NCBI RefSeq assembly: GCF_002161355.1 | Contig: NZ_NFHL01000002.1 | Location: 372,001 to 436,000, forward strand | From: Lachnoclostridium sp. An76 | Lineage (GTDB): Bacteria > Bacillota > Clostridia > Lachnospirales > Lachnospiraceae | Length of the DNA stretch: 64,000 nt | Reading direction: 5' to 3' | Shown here: positions 47,937-56,535 of the stretch, in pieces | Layout: each line of letters starts with the position of its first letter | Numbering within the stretch: position 1 is the stretch's first letter | Translations under genes and position numbers: made by a program | The notes under the pieces: model-generated | Told to the model about the DNA's origin: nothing | Database searches by the model: none | What the model saw: the letters and a program-made list of their open reading frames with translations, nothing else

Positions 47937-48023
47937 TTGGAAATTCTTATATCTTTTCTTATCGCTGTCATGGCTGGTGTAGCCTGCCACTACATCATCA
48001 AATGGTTAGACAGCGATGAATAG
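47937..48023 (+). CDS. Fst/par-like type I toxin, small membrane peptide
   Basis: 28 residues from TTG 47937 (GGGGGTG about six bases upstream) to TAG 48023. It reads MEILISFLIAVMAG, then VACHYIIKWLDSDE: one membrane helix followed by a WLD-acidic tail, the pattern of Fst/PepA-type toxins (P/G-rich helix, then W-L-D/E and charged residues). The leader can fold back on the ribosome site (CCCCT with AGGGG). AGTTACCG in the leader (47895-47902) is complementary to CGGTAACT right after the stop (48025-48032). A convergent antisense RNA gene lies downstream. Such peptides damage membranes when over-expressed; toxicity here is inferred, not shown. Confidence 0.7.
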   Translation: MEILISFLIAVMAGVACHYIIKWLDSDE

Positions 48024-48059
48024 TCGGTAACTAACCTCGGGCTTAATCCACCCGCAAAA

Positions 48060-48137
48060 ATGGAATAGAGAACCCCCGGAGATCGCACCTCCGGGGGTTC
48101 TCGCCGTTCCTGTTAGAACTCTTATATCTTTTTGCCT
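48060..48137 (-). ncRNA. Candidate antisense antitoxin RNA
   Basis: Expected to start near 48137 from the promoter at 48144-48172 and to end at or just after the shared terminator, about 70-80 bases. Its 5' end carries the complement of TCTTATATCTTTT (48120-48132), which is repeated exactly at 47945-47957 inside codons 3-7 of the toxin. The RNA could therefore pair with the toxin start region in trans, and through the common terminator stem, as RNA II does in the pAD1 par locus. Confidence 0.65.
48068..48102. terminator. Shared bidirectional terminator of the toxin and antisense genes
   Basis: Perfect 14-bp stem GAGAACCCCCGGAG / CTCCGGGGGTTCTC with a seven-base loop. It lies between the two convergent promoters, so both RNAs contain the stem. 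Confidence 0.75.
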
Positions 48138-48143
48138 GTACTG

Positions 48144-48172
48144 AATATAGCATATGCTCCAGGCAAAGTCAA
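48144..48172 (-). promoter_or_regulatory. Promoter of the antisense RNA
   Basis: On the minus strand TTGACT (48172-48167), a 17-base spacer and TATATT (48149-48144). No minus-strand coding gene follows, only the toxin locus, which supports its role as an antisense promoter. Confidence 0.7.
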
Positions 48173-48232
48173 GTTTATGCATTTCCCAAAAATTCTATAC
48201 CGACCCGCCAGCTGCTGTCCACCTGTAACTGT

Positions 48233-48931
48233 TCATTTCCCTTCCTTTACCATGAGCACGATACCGACGGCCATCATGATAACAGCGAAAATGTGGACAG
48301 GATAACTTATCATCGGCGGCGCAAAATCCTCCGCCGCCGTCATACAGCAGTTGGTCAGAAGTCCTATGTCTATGATGATCAGCGGCAAAGTACCCCCTCC
48401 CTTCTTCTCCGGCTCGATCCCGCTTTTTTGTTCCTCCAGTCTCGCGATGACCTTATTGGTCCGGAGCGCTGCATCCGCACAGGTGAAAACAAACAGGCTG
48501 ATCAGGAGCGCAAACACCCAGCCAACACCATTCCCTGTCATTCCCGCATAGATCTCCGAAAAAAGCGCGAGCAGCTCTATGACCGTTACGACCTTGAACA
48601 TCCGCCGTATCTTCCGGTAATGTTCGATCTTCGAATCTACATCCGTATACAGCTCAAACGGACCGTCTTCCGCCCGCTTGCGCAGTATGATCCAAAAGCC
48701 CCACAGCACTACGATCTCCACACCGAGCTCTCCCATCAGCTCCCGGTATTCGTCGCTGACTGAATACAGCTCATCCCCAAGATCGATCTGATAGATATAT
48801 TCCCCTTTCTCACATGGCTCAAATTTATAAAATCCTGCGAAAAAACTTTTCAGCGCCCAGCCGTCAGCCGCCATCTCATTGAGCCACTCTGTCTCCTTGT
48901 CCTTATCATAATACAGTCTGAATCGGATCAT
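48233..48931 (-). CDS. DUF2812 membrane protein
   Basis: 232 residues. The N-terminal DUF2812 part contains KETEWLNEMAADGWALKSFF and CEKGEYIYQIDLGDELYS. Three to four membrane helices follow from residue about 120 (VVTVIELLALFSEIYAGMTG, VGWVFALLISLFVFTCADAA, YPVHIFAVIMMAVGIVLMV). DUF2812 genes are typically paired with a PadR regulator, as here (four-base overlap). The function is unknown, possibly membrane stress or drug response. Confidence 0.82.
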   Translation of the reverse strand: MIRFRLYYDKDKETEWLNEMAADGWALKSFFAGFYKFEPCEKGEYIYQIDLGDELYSVSDEYRELMGELGVEIVVLWGFWIILRKRAEDGPFELYTDVDSKIEHYRKIRRMFKVVTVIELLALFSEIYAGMTGNGVGWVFALLISLFVFTCADAALRTNKVIARLEEQKSGIEPEKKGGGTLPLIIIDIGLLTNCCMTAAEDFAPPMISYPVHIFAVIMMAVGIVLMVKEGK

Positions 48932-49251
48932 ACTTCTCCCTCCTCCATGAGCTTTGCATTGTCCAGCAGTTCTTTCAGGCGGCTCCTCTCCGCTTCGAAC
49001 GCTTCTTTCCCCAGCTCTGTGATCATATACTCCTTTTTCTTCCGCGACTCTGTATCCTGACTGTAGATCCTGATCCAGTCCCGCTTCTGCATGGTCTGCA
49101 GTGCTCCGTAAAGGGTACCCGGGCCAAGGACTACGCGCCCATTCGTCAGATGCTCCACCTCCTGGATGATGCCGTATCCGTGATTCGGCTTCCGCAGGGA
49201 CAGCAGGATATAAAAAAACGCTTCAGTCAGCGGTGTTTCCTTCTCTGACAT
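48928..49251 (-). CDS. PadR-family transcriptional regulator
   Basis: 107 residues. PadR winged helix: EAFFYILLSLRKPNHGYGII, VLGPGTLYGALQTMQKRDWI and KKKEYMITELGKEAFEAERS. It overlaps the DUF2812 gene (ATGA) and has twin operator-like palindromes in its promoter, the usual autorepressed PadR arrangement. Confidence 0.9.
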   Translation of the reverse strand: MSEKETPLTEAFFYILLSLRKPNHGYGIIQEVEHLTNGRVVLGPGTLYGALQTMQKRDWIRIYSQDTESRKKKEYMITELGKEAFEAERSRLKELLDNAKLMEEGEV

Positions 49252-49298
49252 CCTATCACTCCTCTCTGTGTTTTCATAGAAAGTATTTTCGGATTCCG

Positions 49299-49357
49299 AT
49301 ATATCGTCAAGTGATATATTTTGATTATAATATATCGTCTTGTGATATATTTGTCAA
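49299..49357 (-). promoter_or_regulatory. padR promoter with twin 21-bp operators
   Basis: Promoter on the minus strand: TTGACA (49357-49352), 17-base spacer, TATATT (49334-49329). Two near-identical 21-bp palindromic elements (49299-49319 and 49330-49350), each ATATATC-G-TC..-GTGATATAT, are spaced 31 bp apart, about three helical turns. One fills the space between -35 and -10, so PadR binding should block transcription. Confidence 0.78.
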
Positions 49358-49401
49358 GTATGAAAATGCAAACCGTGCCCCAAAACTTAAACCTCCAACT
49401 C

Positions 49402-49454
49402 AAAGGGCAGAAATACCGCCAGCACGCAGATCACCGGCGGCATTTCTGCCCTTT
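49402..49454 (-). terminator. trp operon terminator
   Basis: Long stem AAAGGGCAGAAAT-CCGCC / GGCGG-ATTTCTGCCCTTT around a 15-base loop, 40 bases past the trpA stop. Confidence 0.75.
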
Positions 49455-49493
49455 CGCTCTTTTATTCCTTCCAATCCTCTATAAATCTTTCGC

Positions 49494-50264
49494 TTACCCC
49501 AGCGCCTCTTTCATCCTCTTCACATACTCTCCCACATACTCCGGCGCGTCTTTCCCATGCTCTCCGATCAGCCTGACGATGGCAGACCCGACGATTGCCC
49601 CGTCCGAGATCCCTGCCATTTTCGCCGCCTGCTCCGGTGTGGAGATGCCGAACCCGATAGCGCACGGGATGTCCGTATTCTGCCGCACGGTCTCCACGAT
49701 CGCTCCCAGGTCGGTCTTGATCTCGCTCCGCACCCCGGTAACCCCCAGGCTGGAGACGATATACAGGAACCCTTCCGCTTCCCGGGCGATCATAGCGATC
49801 CGGTCCTCCGACGTCGGCGCGATCAGCGAGATCAGATCCACGCCGTACCTGCGGCAGATGGGGAGAAACTCCTCTTTCTCTTCATACGGGACGTCCGGCA
49901 GGATCAGCCCGTCGATCCCAATCTCCCGGCAGGTAGAGATAAACCGCTCAGAACCGTAGGAGAACACCACATTCGCATAGGTCATAAATACCATCGGCAC
50001 TTCCACATCCCTGCGCAGGTCTCTTACAAGGTCAAAGATTTTATCCGTGGTGACTCCGCCGTTCAGCGCCCGCAGGTTCGCCCCCTGGATCACCGGCCCC
50101 TCTGCGGTGGGGTCTGAGAAGGGGATTCCAAGCTCGATCAGGTCAGCACCGTTTGCCGCAGCCGCGCGGACGACTGCTGCCGTTGTCTCCAGATCCGGAT
50201 CCCCGCAGGTAATGAACGGGATGAATGCTTTTCCGTTTTCAAATGCTTTTCCTATATTACTCAT
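49494..50264 (-). CDS. trpA: Tryptophan synthase alpha chain
   Basis: 256 residues from ATG 50264 (GGGGAGG seven bases upstream), overlapping trpB by eight bases. The TIM-barrel motifs [21 protein letters not shown] and [15 protein letters not shown] carry the catalytic Glu and Asp. It cleaves indole-3-glycerol phosphate and passes indole to TrpB. Last gene of trpEGDCFBA. Confidence 0.95.
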   Translation of the reverse strand: MSNIGKAFENGKAFIPFITCGDPDLETTAAVVRAAAANGADLIELGIPFSDPTAEGPVIQGANLRALNGGVTTDKIFDLVRDLRRDVEVPMVFMTYANVVFSYGSERFISTCREIGIDGLILPDVPYEEKEEFLPICRRYGVDLISLIAPTSEDRIAMIAREAEGFLYIVSSLGVTGVRSEIKTDLGAIVETVRQNTDIPCAIGFGISTPEQAAKMAGISDGAIVGSAIVRLIGEHGKDAPEYVGEYVKRMKEALG

Positions 50265-51447
50265 AGATATCCTCCCCTCTGTAACGGGCAATGGCTGCGC
50301 AGTCTTTGTCGCCCCTGCCCGAGACCGTGATGACGATGATCTGATCCCTGCCCATCTCCGGCGCGATCTTCATGGCATGCGCCACGGCGTGTGCGGATTC
50401 GATCGCCGGAATGATCCCTTCTGTCCTCGCCAGGTATTCAAACGCATTCACTGCCTCCTCGTCCGTGACCGGGACGTACTCCGCTCTGCCGATGTCATGG
50501 AGATAAGCGTGCTCCGGCCCCACGCCCGGATAATCCAGCCCCGCGGAAATAGAGTAGACCGGGGCGATCTGTCCGTATTCATCCTGGCAGAAATAGGACT
50601 TCATTCCGTGGAAGATGCCGACTCTTCCCGTGTTGACCGTTGCCGCCGTCTCAAAGGAGTCGATGCCCTTTCCTGCCGCCTCGCATCCGATCAGCCGCAC
50701 ACCCTCATCCTCTATAAAGTGGTAAAAGCTCCCGATGGCATTGGAGCCGCCTCCCACACAGGCGACCACCGCGTCCGGCAGACGCCCTTCCTTTTGCATG
50801 ATCTGTTCTTTGATCTCTTTGGAGATGACCGCCTGGAAATCCCTTACGATCGTGGGGAACGGATGAGGGCCCATGACAGAACCAAGGCAGTAATGGGTAT
50901 CGCTGATCCTGGATGTCCACTCTCTCATCGCCTCTGAGACCGCATCTTTTAATGTTGCTGTTCCTGTCTTCACCGGGATGACCTCAGCCCCGAGCAGACG
51001 CATGCGGTATACATTCAGCGCCTGACGGTTCGTGTCTTCCTCTCCCATGAAGACCACGCATTCCATTCCCATGAGAGCCGCCGCGGTGGCGGTGGCGACT
51101 CCGTGCTGCCCGGCGCCTGTCTCCGCGATCAGCCTTGTCTTGCCCATCTTCTTCGCAAGGAGCGCCTGGCCCAACACATTGTTGATCTTATGTGCCCCTG
51201 TATGGTTCAGGTCTTCTCTTTTCAGGTAGATCTTCGCCCCGCCCAGGTCCTCTGTCATCTTCTCCGCATAGTACAGCCGGGAAGGCCTCCCCGCGTATTC
51301 ATTGAAAAGCTCCTCCAGCTCCCGGTTAAACTCCGGGGCGTTTTTATAATGGTTATACGCTTCTTCCAGCTCGATCACAGCGTTCATCAGTGTCTCCGGT
51401 ATATACTGACCGCCGTGGATGCCGAAGCGTCCGTTCGGGTTTGTCAT
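50257..51447 (-). CDS. trpB: Tryptophan synthase beta chain
   Basis: 396 residues, normal length. The PLP lysine lies in [11 protein letters not shown], the phosphate-binding loop is [15 protein letters not shown], and [14 protein letters not shown] is typical of TrpB1. It condenses indole with serine to tryptophan. The gene lies 22 bases after trpF. Confidence 0.97.
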   Translation of the reverse strand: MTNPNGRFGIHGGQYIPETLMNAVIELEEAYNHYKNAPEFNRELEELFNEYAGRPSRLYYAEKMTEDLGGAKIYLKREDLNHTGAHKINNVLGQALLAKKMGKTRLIAETGAGQHGVATATAAALMGMECVVFMGEEDTNRQALNVYRMRLLGAEVIPVKTGTATLKDAVSEAMREWTSRISDTHYCLGSVMGPHPFPTIVRDFQAVISKEIKEQIMQKEGRLPDAVVACVGGGSNAIGSFYHFIEDEGVRLIGCEAAGKGIDSFETAATVNTGRVGIFHGMKSYFCQDEYGQIAPVYSISAGLDYPGVGPEHAYLHDIGRAEYVPVTDEEAVNAFEYLARTEGIIPAIESAHAVAHAMKIAPEMGRDQIIVITVSGRGDKDCAAIARYRGEDIYE

Positions 51448-51469
51448 TGTATCTCATCCTTTCTTTTTC

Positions 51470-52096
51470 CTATTCTTCTGTCCGCCGCGCATCCGCCCTT
51501 CTGACCGCCAGGACAAATTTCTCCATTTTCTCCCGGTCTTTGTATCCGTCCGTCTCTATTCCGGAGCTGACGTCCACTCCGTATGGAGACAGCGCATTTA
51601 CCGCGTCCCCGGCATTATCCGGGGTCAGCCCACCCGCCAGGAAATACGGACGGCGGATCTTCCTGAGCAGCGTCCAGTCAAACACCTCTCCCGTCCCGCC
51701 GCCGGGGGAATCCGCCAGGATCAGGTCCGCGCTGCTCTCCTCAGCTCTTTTGGCATCCCGCTCCGAGCAGATAGAAAATGCCTGGATGATCAAGGTGTTT
51801 CCCAGCCGTTTCCTGAGGTCTTGGATATAATCCTCATTCTCCCTGCCGTGAAGCTGAACTGCATCGATCACGCCCCGGCTGACAAGCAATTCTATGACCT
51901 GAGGTTTTTCATCCACAAACACCCCTGCCGCCCGGATCCCCGGATCCAGCATCCGCTTCAGCTCCGCCGCCTTCTCCGGGGACACATATCTCCGGCTCTT
52001 CGGGGCAAAGACAAATCCGATGTAATCCGGCAGAAGCTCATTCGCCGCCCGGATGTCGCAGGGGCGGGACAGCCCGCACAGTTTGATCTTCGTCAT
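51470..52096 (-). CDS. trpF: Phosphoribosylanthranilate isomerase
   Basis: 208 residues. TIM barrel with the catalytic Cys in KLCGLSRPCDI and conserved YIGFVFAPKSRRYVSPE, VQLHGRENEDYI and FLAGGLTPDNA. It converts PRA to CdRP, the step between TrpD and TrpC. A 43-bp tandem duplication sits between it and trpC. Confidence 0.94.
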   Translation of the reverse strand: MTKIKLCGLSRPCDIRAANELLPDYIGFVFAPKSRRYVSPEKAAELKRMLDPGIRAAGVFVDEKPQVIELLVSRGVIDAVQLHGRENEDYIQDLRKRLGNTLIIQAFSICSERDAKRAEESSADLILADSPGGGTGEVFDWTLLRKIRRPYFLAGGLTPDNAGDAVNALSPYGVDVSSGIETDGYKDREKMEKFVLAVRRADARRTEE

Positions 52097-52106
52097 TTAC
52101 GCCTCT

Positions 52107-52167
52107 CCTTTCAGCTCCCGGGAGCCTGATCTTCATCATCTATCCTTCACCTTTCAGCTCCCGGAGC
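52107..52167 (-). repeat. 43-bp tandem duplication of the trpC 3' end
   Basis: CCTTTCAGCTCCCGG-AGC occurs at 52107-52125 (with one extra G) and 52150-52167. On the minus strand both copies encode the TrpC tail ELKGE; the second, next to trpF, ends RELKGEA and TAA abutting the trpF ATG. The first copy now supplies an earlier stop. Confidence 0.6.
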
Positions 52168-52976
52168 TTTGCTTTTTTATCCGCCGCGCGCATCAGCGTC
52201 TCTCCGATCAGCACCGCGTCAGCACCAATCCCGCGCAGCCTGCTTACATCCTCCGCGCTGCCCACGCCGCTCTCAGAGACGAACAGGACTTCCGGCGGGA
52301 TCATCTGCCGCAGTCTCCGGCTGTTCTCTGTATCTACGGAGAAGTCTTTCAAATTCCGGTTGTTCACTCCGATCATCCGGGCACCTGCGCGCAGCGCTAT
52401 TTCCACTTCTTCTCCGTCATGGGCTTCCACCAGGGCGGACAGCCCCAGCCCGTCACAGATCCCGATGTACTCTTTTATCTGCTCCTCAGACAGGATCGAG
52501 CAGATGAGGAGCACAGCAGACGCTCCAAGCAGCTTTGCCTCATAGATCATGTATTCGTCCACTGTGAAATCTTTTCTCAGGCAGGGGATGGACACTGCCT
52601 CTGCAATATCTTTCAAGTATTTATCGCTTCCCAGGAACCATTTGGGCTCTGTCAGCACGGAGACGGCATCCGCTCCCGCCGCCTCATATTCCCGGGCGAT
52701 CGAAAGATAGGGGAACTCCGGCGCGATCAGCCCTTTGGACGGGGACGCCTTTTTGCACTCGCAGATAAAGGCGATGTCTGGTTTTTTTAACGCATTTTCA
52801 AAGGCGAAATTTCCTTTCGGCATATCCGATGCCCTCTGCCGGATCTCTGTCAGGGACTGTCTGCGCTTCGCCTCTTCCACCCGTTCCCTGGCGTGGTCCG
52901 CCAATCGGTCCAGGATCATCCCGCCGCCGGGTCTCTTTCCTTTTTCTGCCTGTGCTCCCATGCCGGCCGCCGTCAT
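52140..52976 (-). CDS. trpC: Indole-3-glycerol phosphate synthase
   Basis: 278 residues from ATG 52976; GGAGG lies seven bases upstream and ATGA overlaps the trpD stop. A later ATG 52919 ([11 protein letters not shown]) is where most homologues begin, so an extra 19 residues may be present. Motifs [38 protein letters not shown] and [13 protein letters not shown] carry the catalytic Lys and Glu. It closes CdRP to indole-glycerol phosphate. Confidence 0.94.
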   Translation of the reverse strand: MTAAGMGAQAEKGKRPGGGMILDRLADHARERVEEAKRRQSLTEIRQRASDMPKGNFAFENALKKPDIAFICECKKASPSKGLIAPEFPYLSIAREYEAAGADAVSVLTEPKWFLGSDKYLKDIAEAVSIPCLRKDFTVDEYMIYEAKLLGASAVLLICSILSEEQIKEYIGICDGLGLSALVEAHDGEEVEIALRAGARMIGVNNRNLKDFSVDTENSRRLRQMIPPEVLFVSESGVGSAEDVSRLRGIGADAVLIGETLMRAADKKAKLRELKGEG

Positions 52977-54037
52977 CCCTGCACCTCCGCTTCTGCCGCC
53001 CCGGGCTCATCCTCCAGCTCCGGTCGGTTGCTGATCTTGATCAGCTTTTCCAGTGTCTCCAGCGCTTTCCCGGAATCGATCAGCTCCGCCGCCAGCTTCA
53101 CGCCGTCAGCCATAGACTCCGCCTTCCCGCCGATATAGAGCGACGCCCCGGCATTCATGAGCACTGCATTCCTCCGGTGCCCCTTCTCCCCTTTCAGGAT
53201 GGACACTGTGATCGCCGCATTCTCTTCCGGCGTCCCGCCCAGAAGGTCTGCCTTTGTACAGCGGTCAAATCCAAAGTCCTCCGGGGTGATCACATAATTC
53301 CGGATCCATCCGTCCCGGATCTCGCACACAGTCGTCGGCGCGCTCAGTGAGATCTCGTCTAATTTATCCTGTCCGTAGACCACCATTCCCCGTTTCACGC
53401 CCAGGTCTGCCAGTACCTGCGCCAGAGGGCCCACCAGATAGTCGTCATACACGCCCAAAAGCTGCATCGTCGGTTTCCCGGGATTCGTGAGAGGCCCCAG
53501 GATATTGAATACGGTCCGGAATCCCAGTTCCTTCCGGATCGCCCCTACATATTTCATCGAGGTGTGGTACTCCTGCGCGAAGAAAAAGCACATCCCCGCT
53601 TCATTTAACAGCTCCACGCAGCGCTCCGGGCTCTGCCGGATATTCACCCCCAGCGCTTCCAGACAGTCCGCTGTCCCGCACTGGGAAGACGCCGCCCGGT
53701 TGCCGTGCTTTGCCACCTTCATGCCGCCTGCCGCCGCGACCAATGCGGAAGTGGTCGAGATATTGAAGCTGTGGGCATTGTCCCCTCCGGTCCCTACGAT
53801 CTCGAACACATCCATCCCGGTCTCCACTTTTACCGCATGGTCGCGCATCGCAGCCGCGCAGCCGGAGATCTCATCTTTGGTCTCCGCCCTGGCGCTCTTT
53901 GTGGAAAGGGCGGAAAGGAATGCCGCATTCTGTGTGGGCGTTGTTTCCCCGCTCATGATCTCATTCATCACAGTATACGCTTCATGATAGGTCAGGTCTT
54001 CTTTGTTTACGATTTTTACGATTGCTTCTTTGATCAT
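52973..54037 (-). CDS. trpD: Anthranilate phosphoribosyltransferase
   Basis: 354 residues. The PRPP/anthranilate site motifs [20 protein letters not shown] and [22 protein letters not shown] are intact. It adds phosphoribose to anthranilate. Encoded separately from trpG, 15 bases downstream of it. Confidence 0.95.
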   Translation of the reverse strand: MIKEAIVKIVNKEDLTYHEAYTVMNEIMSGETTPTQNAAFLSALSTKSARAETKDEISGCAAAMRDHAVKVETGMDVFEIVGTGGDNAHSFNISTTSALVAAAGGMKVAKHGNRAASSQCGTADCLEALGVNIRQSPERCVELLNEAGMCFFFAQEYHTSMKYVGAIRKELGFRTVFNILGPLTNPGKPTMQLLGVYDDYLVGPLAQVLADLGVKRGMVVYGQDKLDEISLSAPTTVCEIRDGWIRNYVITPEDFGFDRCTKADLLGGTPEENAAITVSILKGEKGHRRNAVLMNAGASLYIGGKAESMADGVKLAAELIDSGKALETLEKLIKISNRPELEDEPGAAEAEVQG

Positions 54038-54052
54038 GGCTTCTGTCTCCTT

Positions 54053-54607
54053 TTACTCGATAAAATTTTTCAGCATCTGTCTGCCGTCCGGCGTCATGAT
54101 GGACTCCGGGTGGAACTGTACCCCGTAGATCGGGTAATCTCTGTGCTGCACTGCCATCACCTCGCCGTCGTCTGCGACGGCTGTGACCAGCAGTTCCTCC
54201 GGGAGCGTGGATGCGTCCGCCGCAAGGGAATGATACCTCGCCGCCGGGGCAGCCGGCGGGATATCCCGGAACAGCGGGCATTCCCTGTCGAACCGTACCT
54301 CGGACTGTCTCCCGTGCATCAGCTCTTTCGCATATGTGATCTTTGCCCCAAACGCCGCGCACACCGCCTGATGCCCCAGGCAGACACCCAGAACGGGGAT
54401 CTCCCGCCCCAGCTCTTTTGCCGCCTCAATGATGATCCCCGCATCCTCCGGCCTCCCCGGCCCCGGCGAAAGGATGATCCGGTCAGGCCCCAACTCCCTG
54501 ATCTCATCCACTGTCATCTCATCGTTCCGAATGACTCTGATCTCAGGATCGATCTCCCCGACCATCTGATACAGGTTATAGGAAAAGCTGTCATAATTGT
54601 CGATCAA
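54053..54607 (-). CDS. trpG: Anthranilate synthase glutamine amidotransferase subunit
   Basis: About 184 residues. Class I amidotransferase triad: Cys in VLGVCLGHQAV, His and Glu in YGVQFHPESIMTPDG. The normal start MILLIDNYDSF is incomplete: the codons for ILLIDNYDS are present, but no ATG precedes them and an in-frame stop lies just upstream. The only usual start codon is TTG 54607, overlapping the trpE stop, with no strong ribosome site. The gene seems to have lost its original start in the deletion that shortened trpE. Confidence 0.85.
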   Translation of the reverse strand: MIDNYDSFSYNLYQMVGEIDPEIRVIRNDEMTVDEIRELGPDRIILSPGPGRPEDAGIIIEAAKELGREIPVLGVCLGHQAVCAAFGAKITYAKELMHGRQSEVRFDRECPLFRDIPPAAPAARYHSLAADASTLPEELLVTAVADDGEVMAVQHRDYPIYGVQFHPESIMTPDGRQMLKNFIE

Positions 54608-55848
54608 CAGTATCTTTTCTTATACGCGATGCGGATGGCGATACAGGTATCCATATTTCCTGTAAAGTCAATATATCCGATGGCGCCGCCGTAGATGCCT
54701 CTCTTATTATTTTCCAGTTCGCCGATGAGCTGGCACGCCCGGATCTTCGGCGCTCCAGAGAGCGTCCCCGCCGGGAGGACCGCCTCGACAGCATCCAGCG
54801 CGTCGCAGCCGTCCCGGATCTCGCCGCGCACGGTAGAACCGATGTGCATCACATGGGAAAACCGCTCGATGGAATGGAATTTCTCCACCTGCACAGTGCC
54901 GAACCGGCTGATCTTGCCCAAGTCATTCCGCCCCAGGTCCACCAGCATGTTGTGCTCAGCGAGCTCTTTTTCGTCCTTCAGGAGCTCCCTCTCCAGCTCC
55001 ATGTCTTCCTCATCCGTCTTTCCTCTCGGCCTTGTCCCCGCCAGCGGGAATGTATGGAGCACGCTGTCCTCCAGCCTGACCAGTGTCTCCGGGGAAGCGC
55101 CTGCCACCTCCACATCCGTCCCTGAGAAATAGAACATGTACGGCGACGGATTGATCGTGCGCAGCACCCGGTAAGTGTTCAGAAGACTTCCCTCAAACGG
55201 GGCGGCGAGACGGTTGGAAAGCACGATCTGGAAGATGTCTCCCTCCCGGATGTGGTGCTTCGCCTTTTCCACCATGGAGCAGAACGCTTCTCTGTCAAAC
55301 AGCGGCGTGATCTCTCCTGTGAGATGCCCGCCCGGTTCTTCCTTTTTCTCTCCGGTACGCAGGAGATCGCGCATCTGTTTTAACTCCATGACCGCCCTGT
55401 TGTACTCAGTCTCCAGTGCCCCTTCCGTTTCTTCCCCGAGACGCATATTTGCGATCAGGATGATCTTCTGCCGGAAATGGTCAAAAGCGATCACCTTATC
55501 AAAGAGCATCAGATCCACGTCTTTGAACGCCTCTGTATCCTCCGCCTCTGTCCGCACCGCAGGCTCGCTGTATCCGAGATAATCATAGGAGAAATATCCT
55601 ACCAGCCCTCCGGTAAAGGAGGGAAGATACTCAAATCGCGGGCTCTTATGATCCGCGAGGATCTGGCGGAGATACCCGGACGGGTCGTCTGTCCTGAACC
55701 GGACGCCGCCTGCATTCATCTCCCCGTCCATGCAGGTGATCTCCATCTTCGGGTCATATCCAAGAAAGGTATATCTGCCCCATTTTTCATCCGCCTGCGC
55801 TGACTCCAGCATATAGCAGTGGGTGGATACATTCTTTAAGATCTTCAT
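54604..55848 (-). CDS. trpE: Anthranilate synthase component I, apparently truncated at both ends
   Basis: 414 residues from ATG 55848, which has AGGAGG eight bases upstream (the frame is open to 55947 without a good site). TrpE is usually about 490-515 residues. The tryptophan-binding LES motif lies at residues 14-16 (HCYMLESAQ) instead of about 40-50, so some 30 N-terminal residues are absent. The core is intact (VLSNRLAAPFEG, PSPYMFYFSG, AGTRPRGKT, DLGRNDLGK, PAGTLSGAPKIRA, YIDFTGNMDTCIAIR). The protein then ends IAYKKRYC, without the conserved GAGIV-DS-P-E segment of about 45-50 residues that completes the active site. It is first in the operon behind the T-box. The enzyme is probably inactive unless another copy exists. 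Confidence 0.85.
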   Translation of the reverse strand: MKILKNVSTHCYMLESAQADEKWGRYTFLGYDPKMEITCMDGEMNAGGVRFRTDDPSGYLRQILADHKSPRFEYLPSFTGGLVGYFSYDYLGYSEPAVRTEAEDTEAFKDVDLMLFDKVIAFDHFRQKIILIANMRLGEETEGALETEYNRAVMELKQMRDLLRTGEKKEEPGGHLTGEITPLFDREAFCSMVEKAKHHIREGDIFQIVLSNRLAAPFEGSLLNTYRVLRTINPSPYMFYFSGTDVEVAGASPETLVRLEDSVLHTFPLAGTRPRGKTDEEDMELERELLKDEKELAEHNMLVDLGRNDLGKISRFGTVQVEKFHSIERFSHVMHIGSTVRGEIRDGCDALDAVEAVLPAGTLSGAPKIRACQLIGELENNKRGIYGGAIGYIDFTGNMDTCIAIRIAYKKRYC

Positions 55849-55991
55849 CGCTTCTGCCTCCTTTTCTTCGCCTGCCAGAGGATATTGGTGTTTCCAGCCA
55901 TGCCATCCATAATCCGGCTGATCTTTCTTTATCAGATGATGTTCCATCTCATCTCGTCACAAATCTCAATTTTGTGCCTTACTTATGCAAT

Positions 55992-56285
55992 AAAAAAGTC
56001 CCTGACAGATTTTTATTTCTGTCAAGGACGAATCATACAAAATAATTATAATCCGCGGTGCCACCTCGAATTCACGGGAAATCCCCCGTGCGCTTAGCAG
56101 GATACCATCATATCCCCGGCAACTAACGTATGCCTCCACGTCGCAGAATACTCTGCGGGATACCATATCCCCCGCATTTGACTGCGCCCTCAGCGGTCCA
56201 TTTGACGACTTGTTTCTCACCCGGTTCTCAGCATCCCGGGCTCTCTGTAAAGGCATGATCGCCGTTATCTCCACTTCATCGGTTT
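55992..56285 (-). promoter_or_regulatory. Tryptophan T-box leader with terminator
   Basis: The T-box sequence AGGTGGCACCGCGG is at 56066-56053. The specifier codon TGG (56200-56198, in AAATGGACCGC) points to tRNA-Trp. The 5' stem I begins near 56280 (GATGAAGTGGAGATAACGG). The terminator stem GTCCTTGACAGA / TCTGTCAGGGAC (56029-55998) is followed by TTTTTT. Uncharged tRNA-Trp should favour the antiterminator and switch the trp operon on. Confidence 0.92.
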
Positions 56286-56305
56286 AGTGTATTAACTTGT
56301 GGTTT

Positions 56306-56334
56306 ACGATACCATGGCAAATCGGAATTGTCAA
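56306..56334 (-). promoter_or_regulatory. trp operon promoter
   Basis: On the minus strand TTGACA (56334-56329), 17-base spacer, TATCGT (56311-56306), placed just before the T-box stem I. Confidence 0.7.
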
Positions 56335-56382
56335 TATTTTTTCAGGTTATTTTTCTACCCTTCAATAAAACTACCGATTTTC

Positions 56383-56411
56383 TTGCTTTTCCTGTACTGC
56401 CGTGTTATACT
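56383..56411 (+). promoter_or_regulatory. queT promoter
   Basis: TTGCTT (56383-56388) and TATACT (56406-56411) with a 17-base spacer, 70 bases before the riboswitch aptamer. Confidence 0.6.
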
Positions 56412-56483
56412 ATCCCACGTTGCAGACCCGTCTAAAAACAAGGTCTTTCAAGGTCTGCCGGCGGTCACCGCCGTTAAATGTGC

Positions 56484-56525
56484 CGAGTGTTCGAGACCTT
56501 CCACTCGTAAAACAAAACTAAAGGA
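56484..56525 (+). promoter_or_regulatory. preQ1-I-type riboswitch before queT
   Basis: P1 stem CGAGTG / CACTCG (56484-56489, 56502-56507) with loop TTCGAGACCTTC, then the A-rich tail TAAAACAAAACTAAAGG. Loop CCTT can pair with AAGG of the ribosome site, forming the H-type pseudoknot of preQ1-I aptamers and masking translation of queT when preQ1 is bound. Upstream lie a GGCGGTCACCGCC hairpin and two copies of AAGGTCT (56440, 56450) that can pair with AGACCTT in the P1 loop instead. Confidence 0.75.
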
Positions 56526-56535
56526 GAATTGAAAA

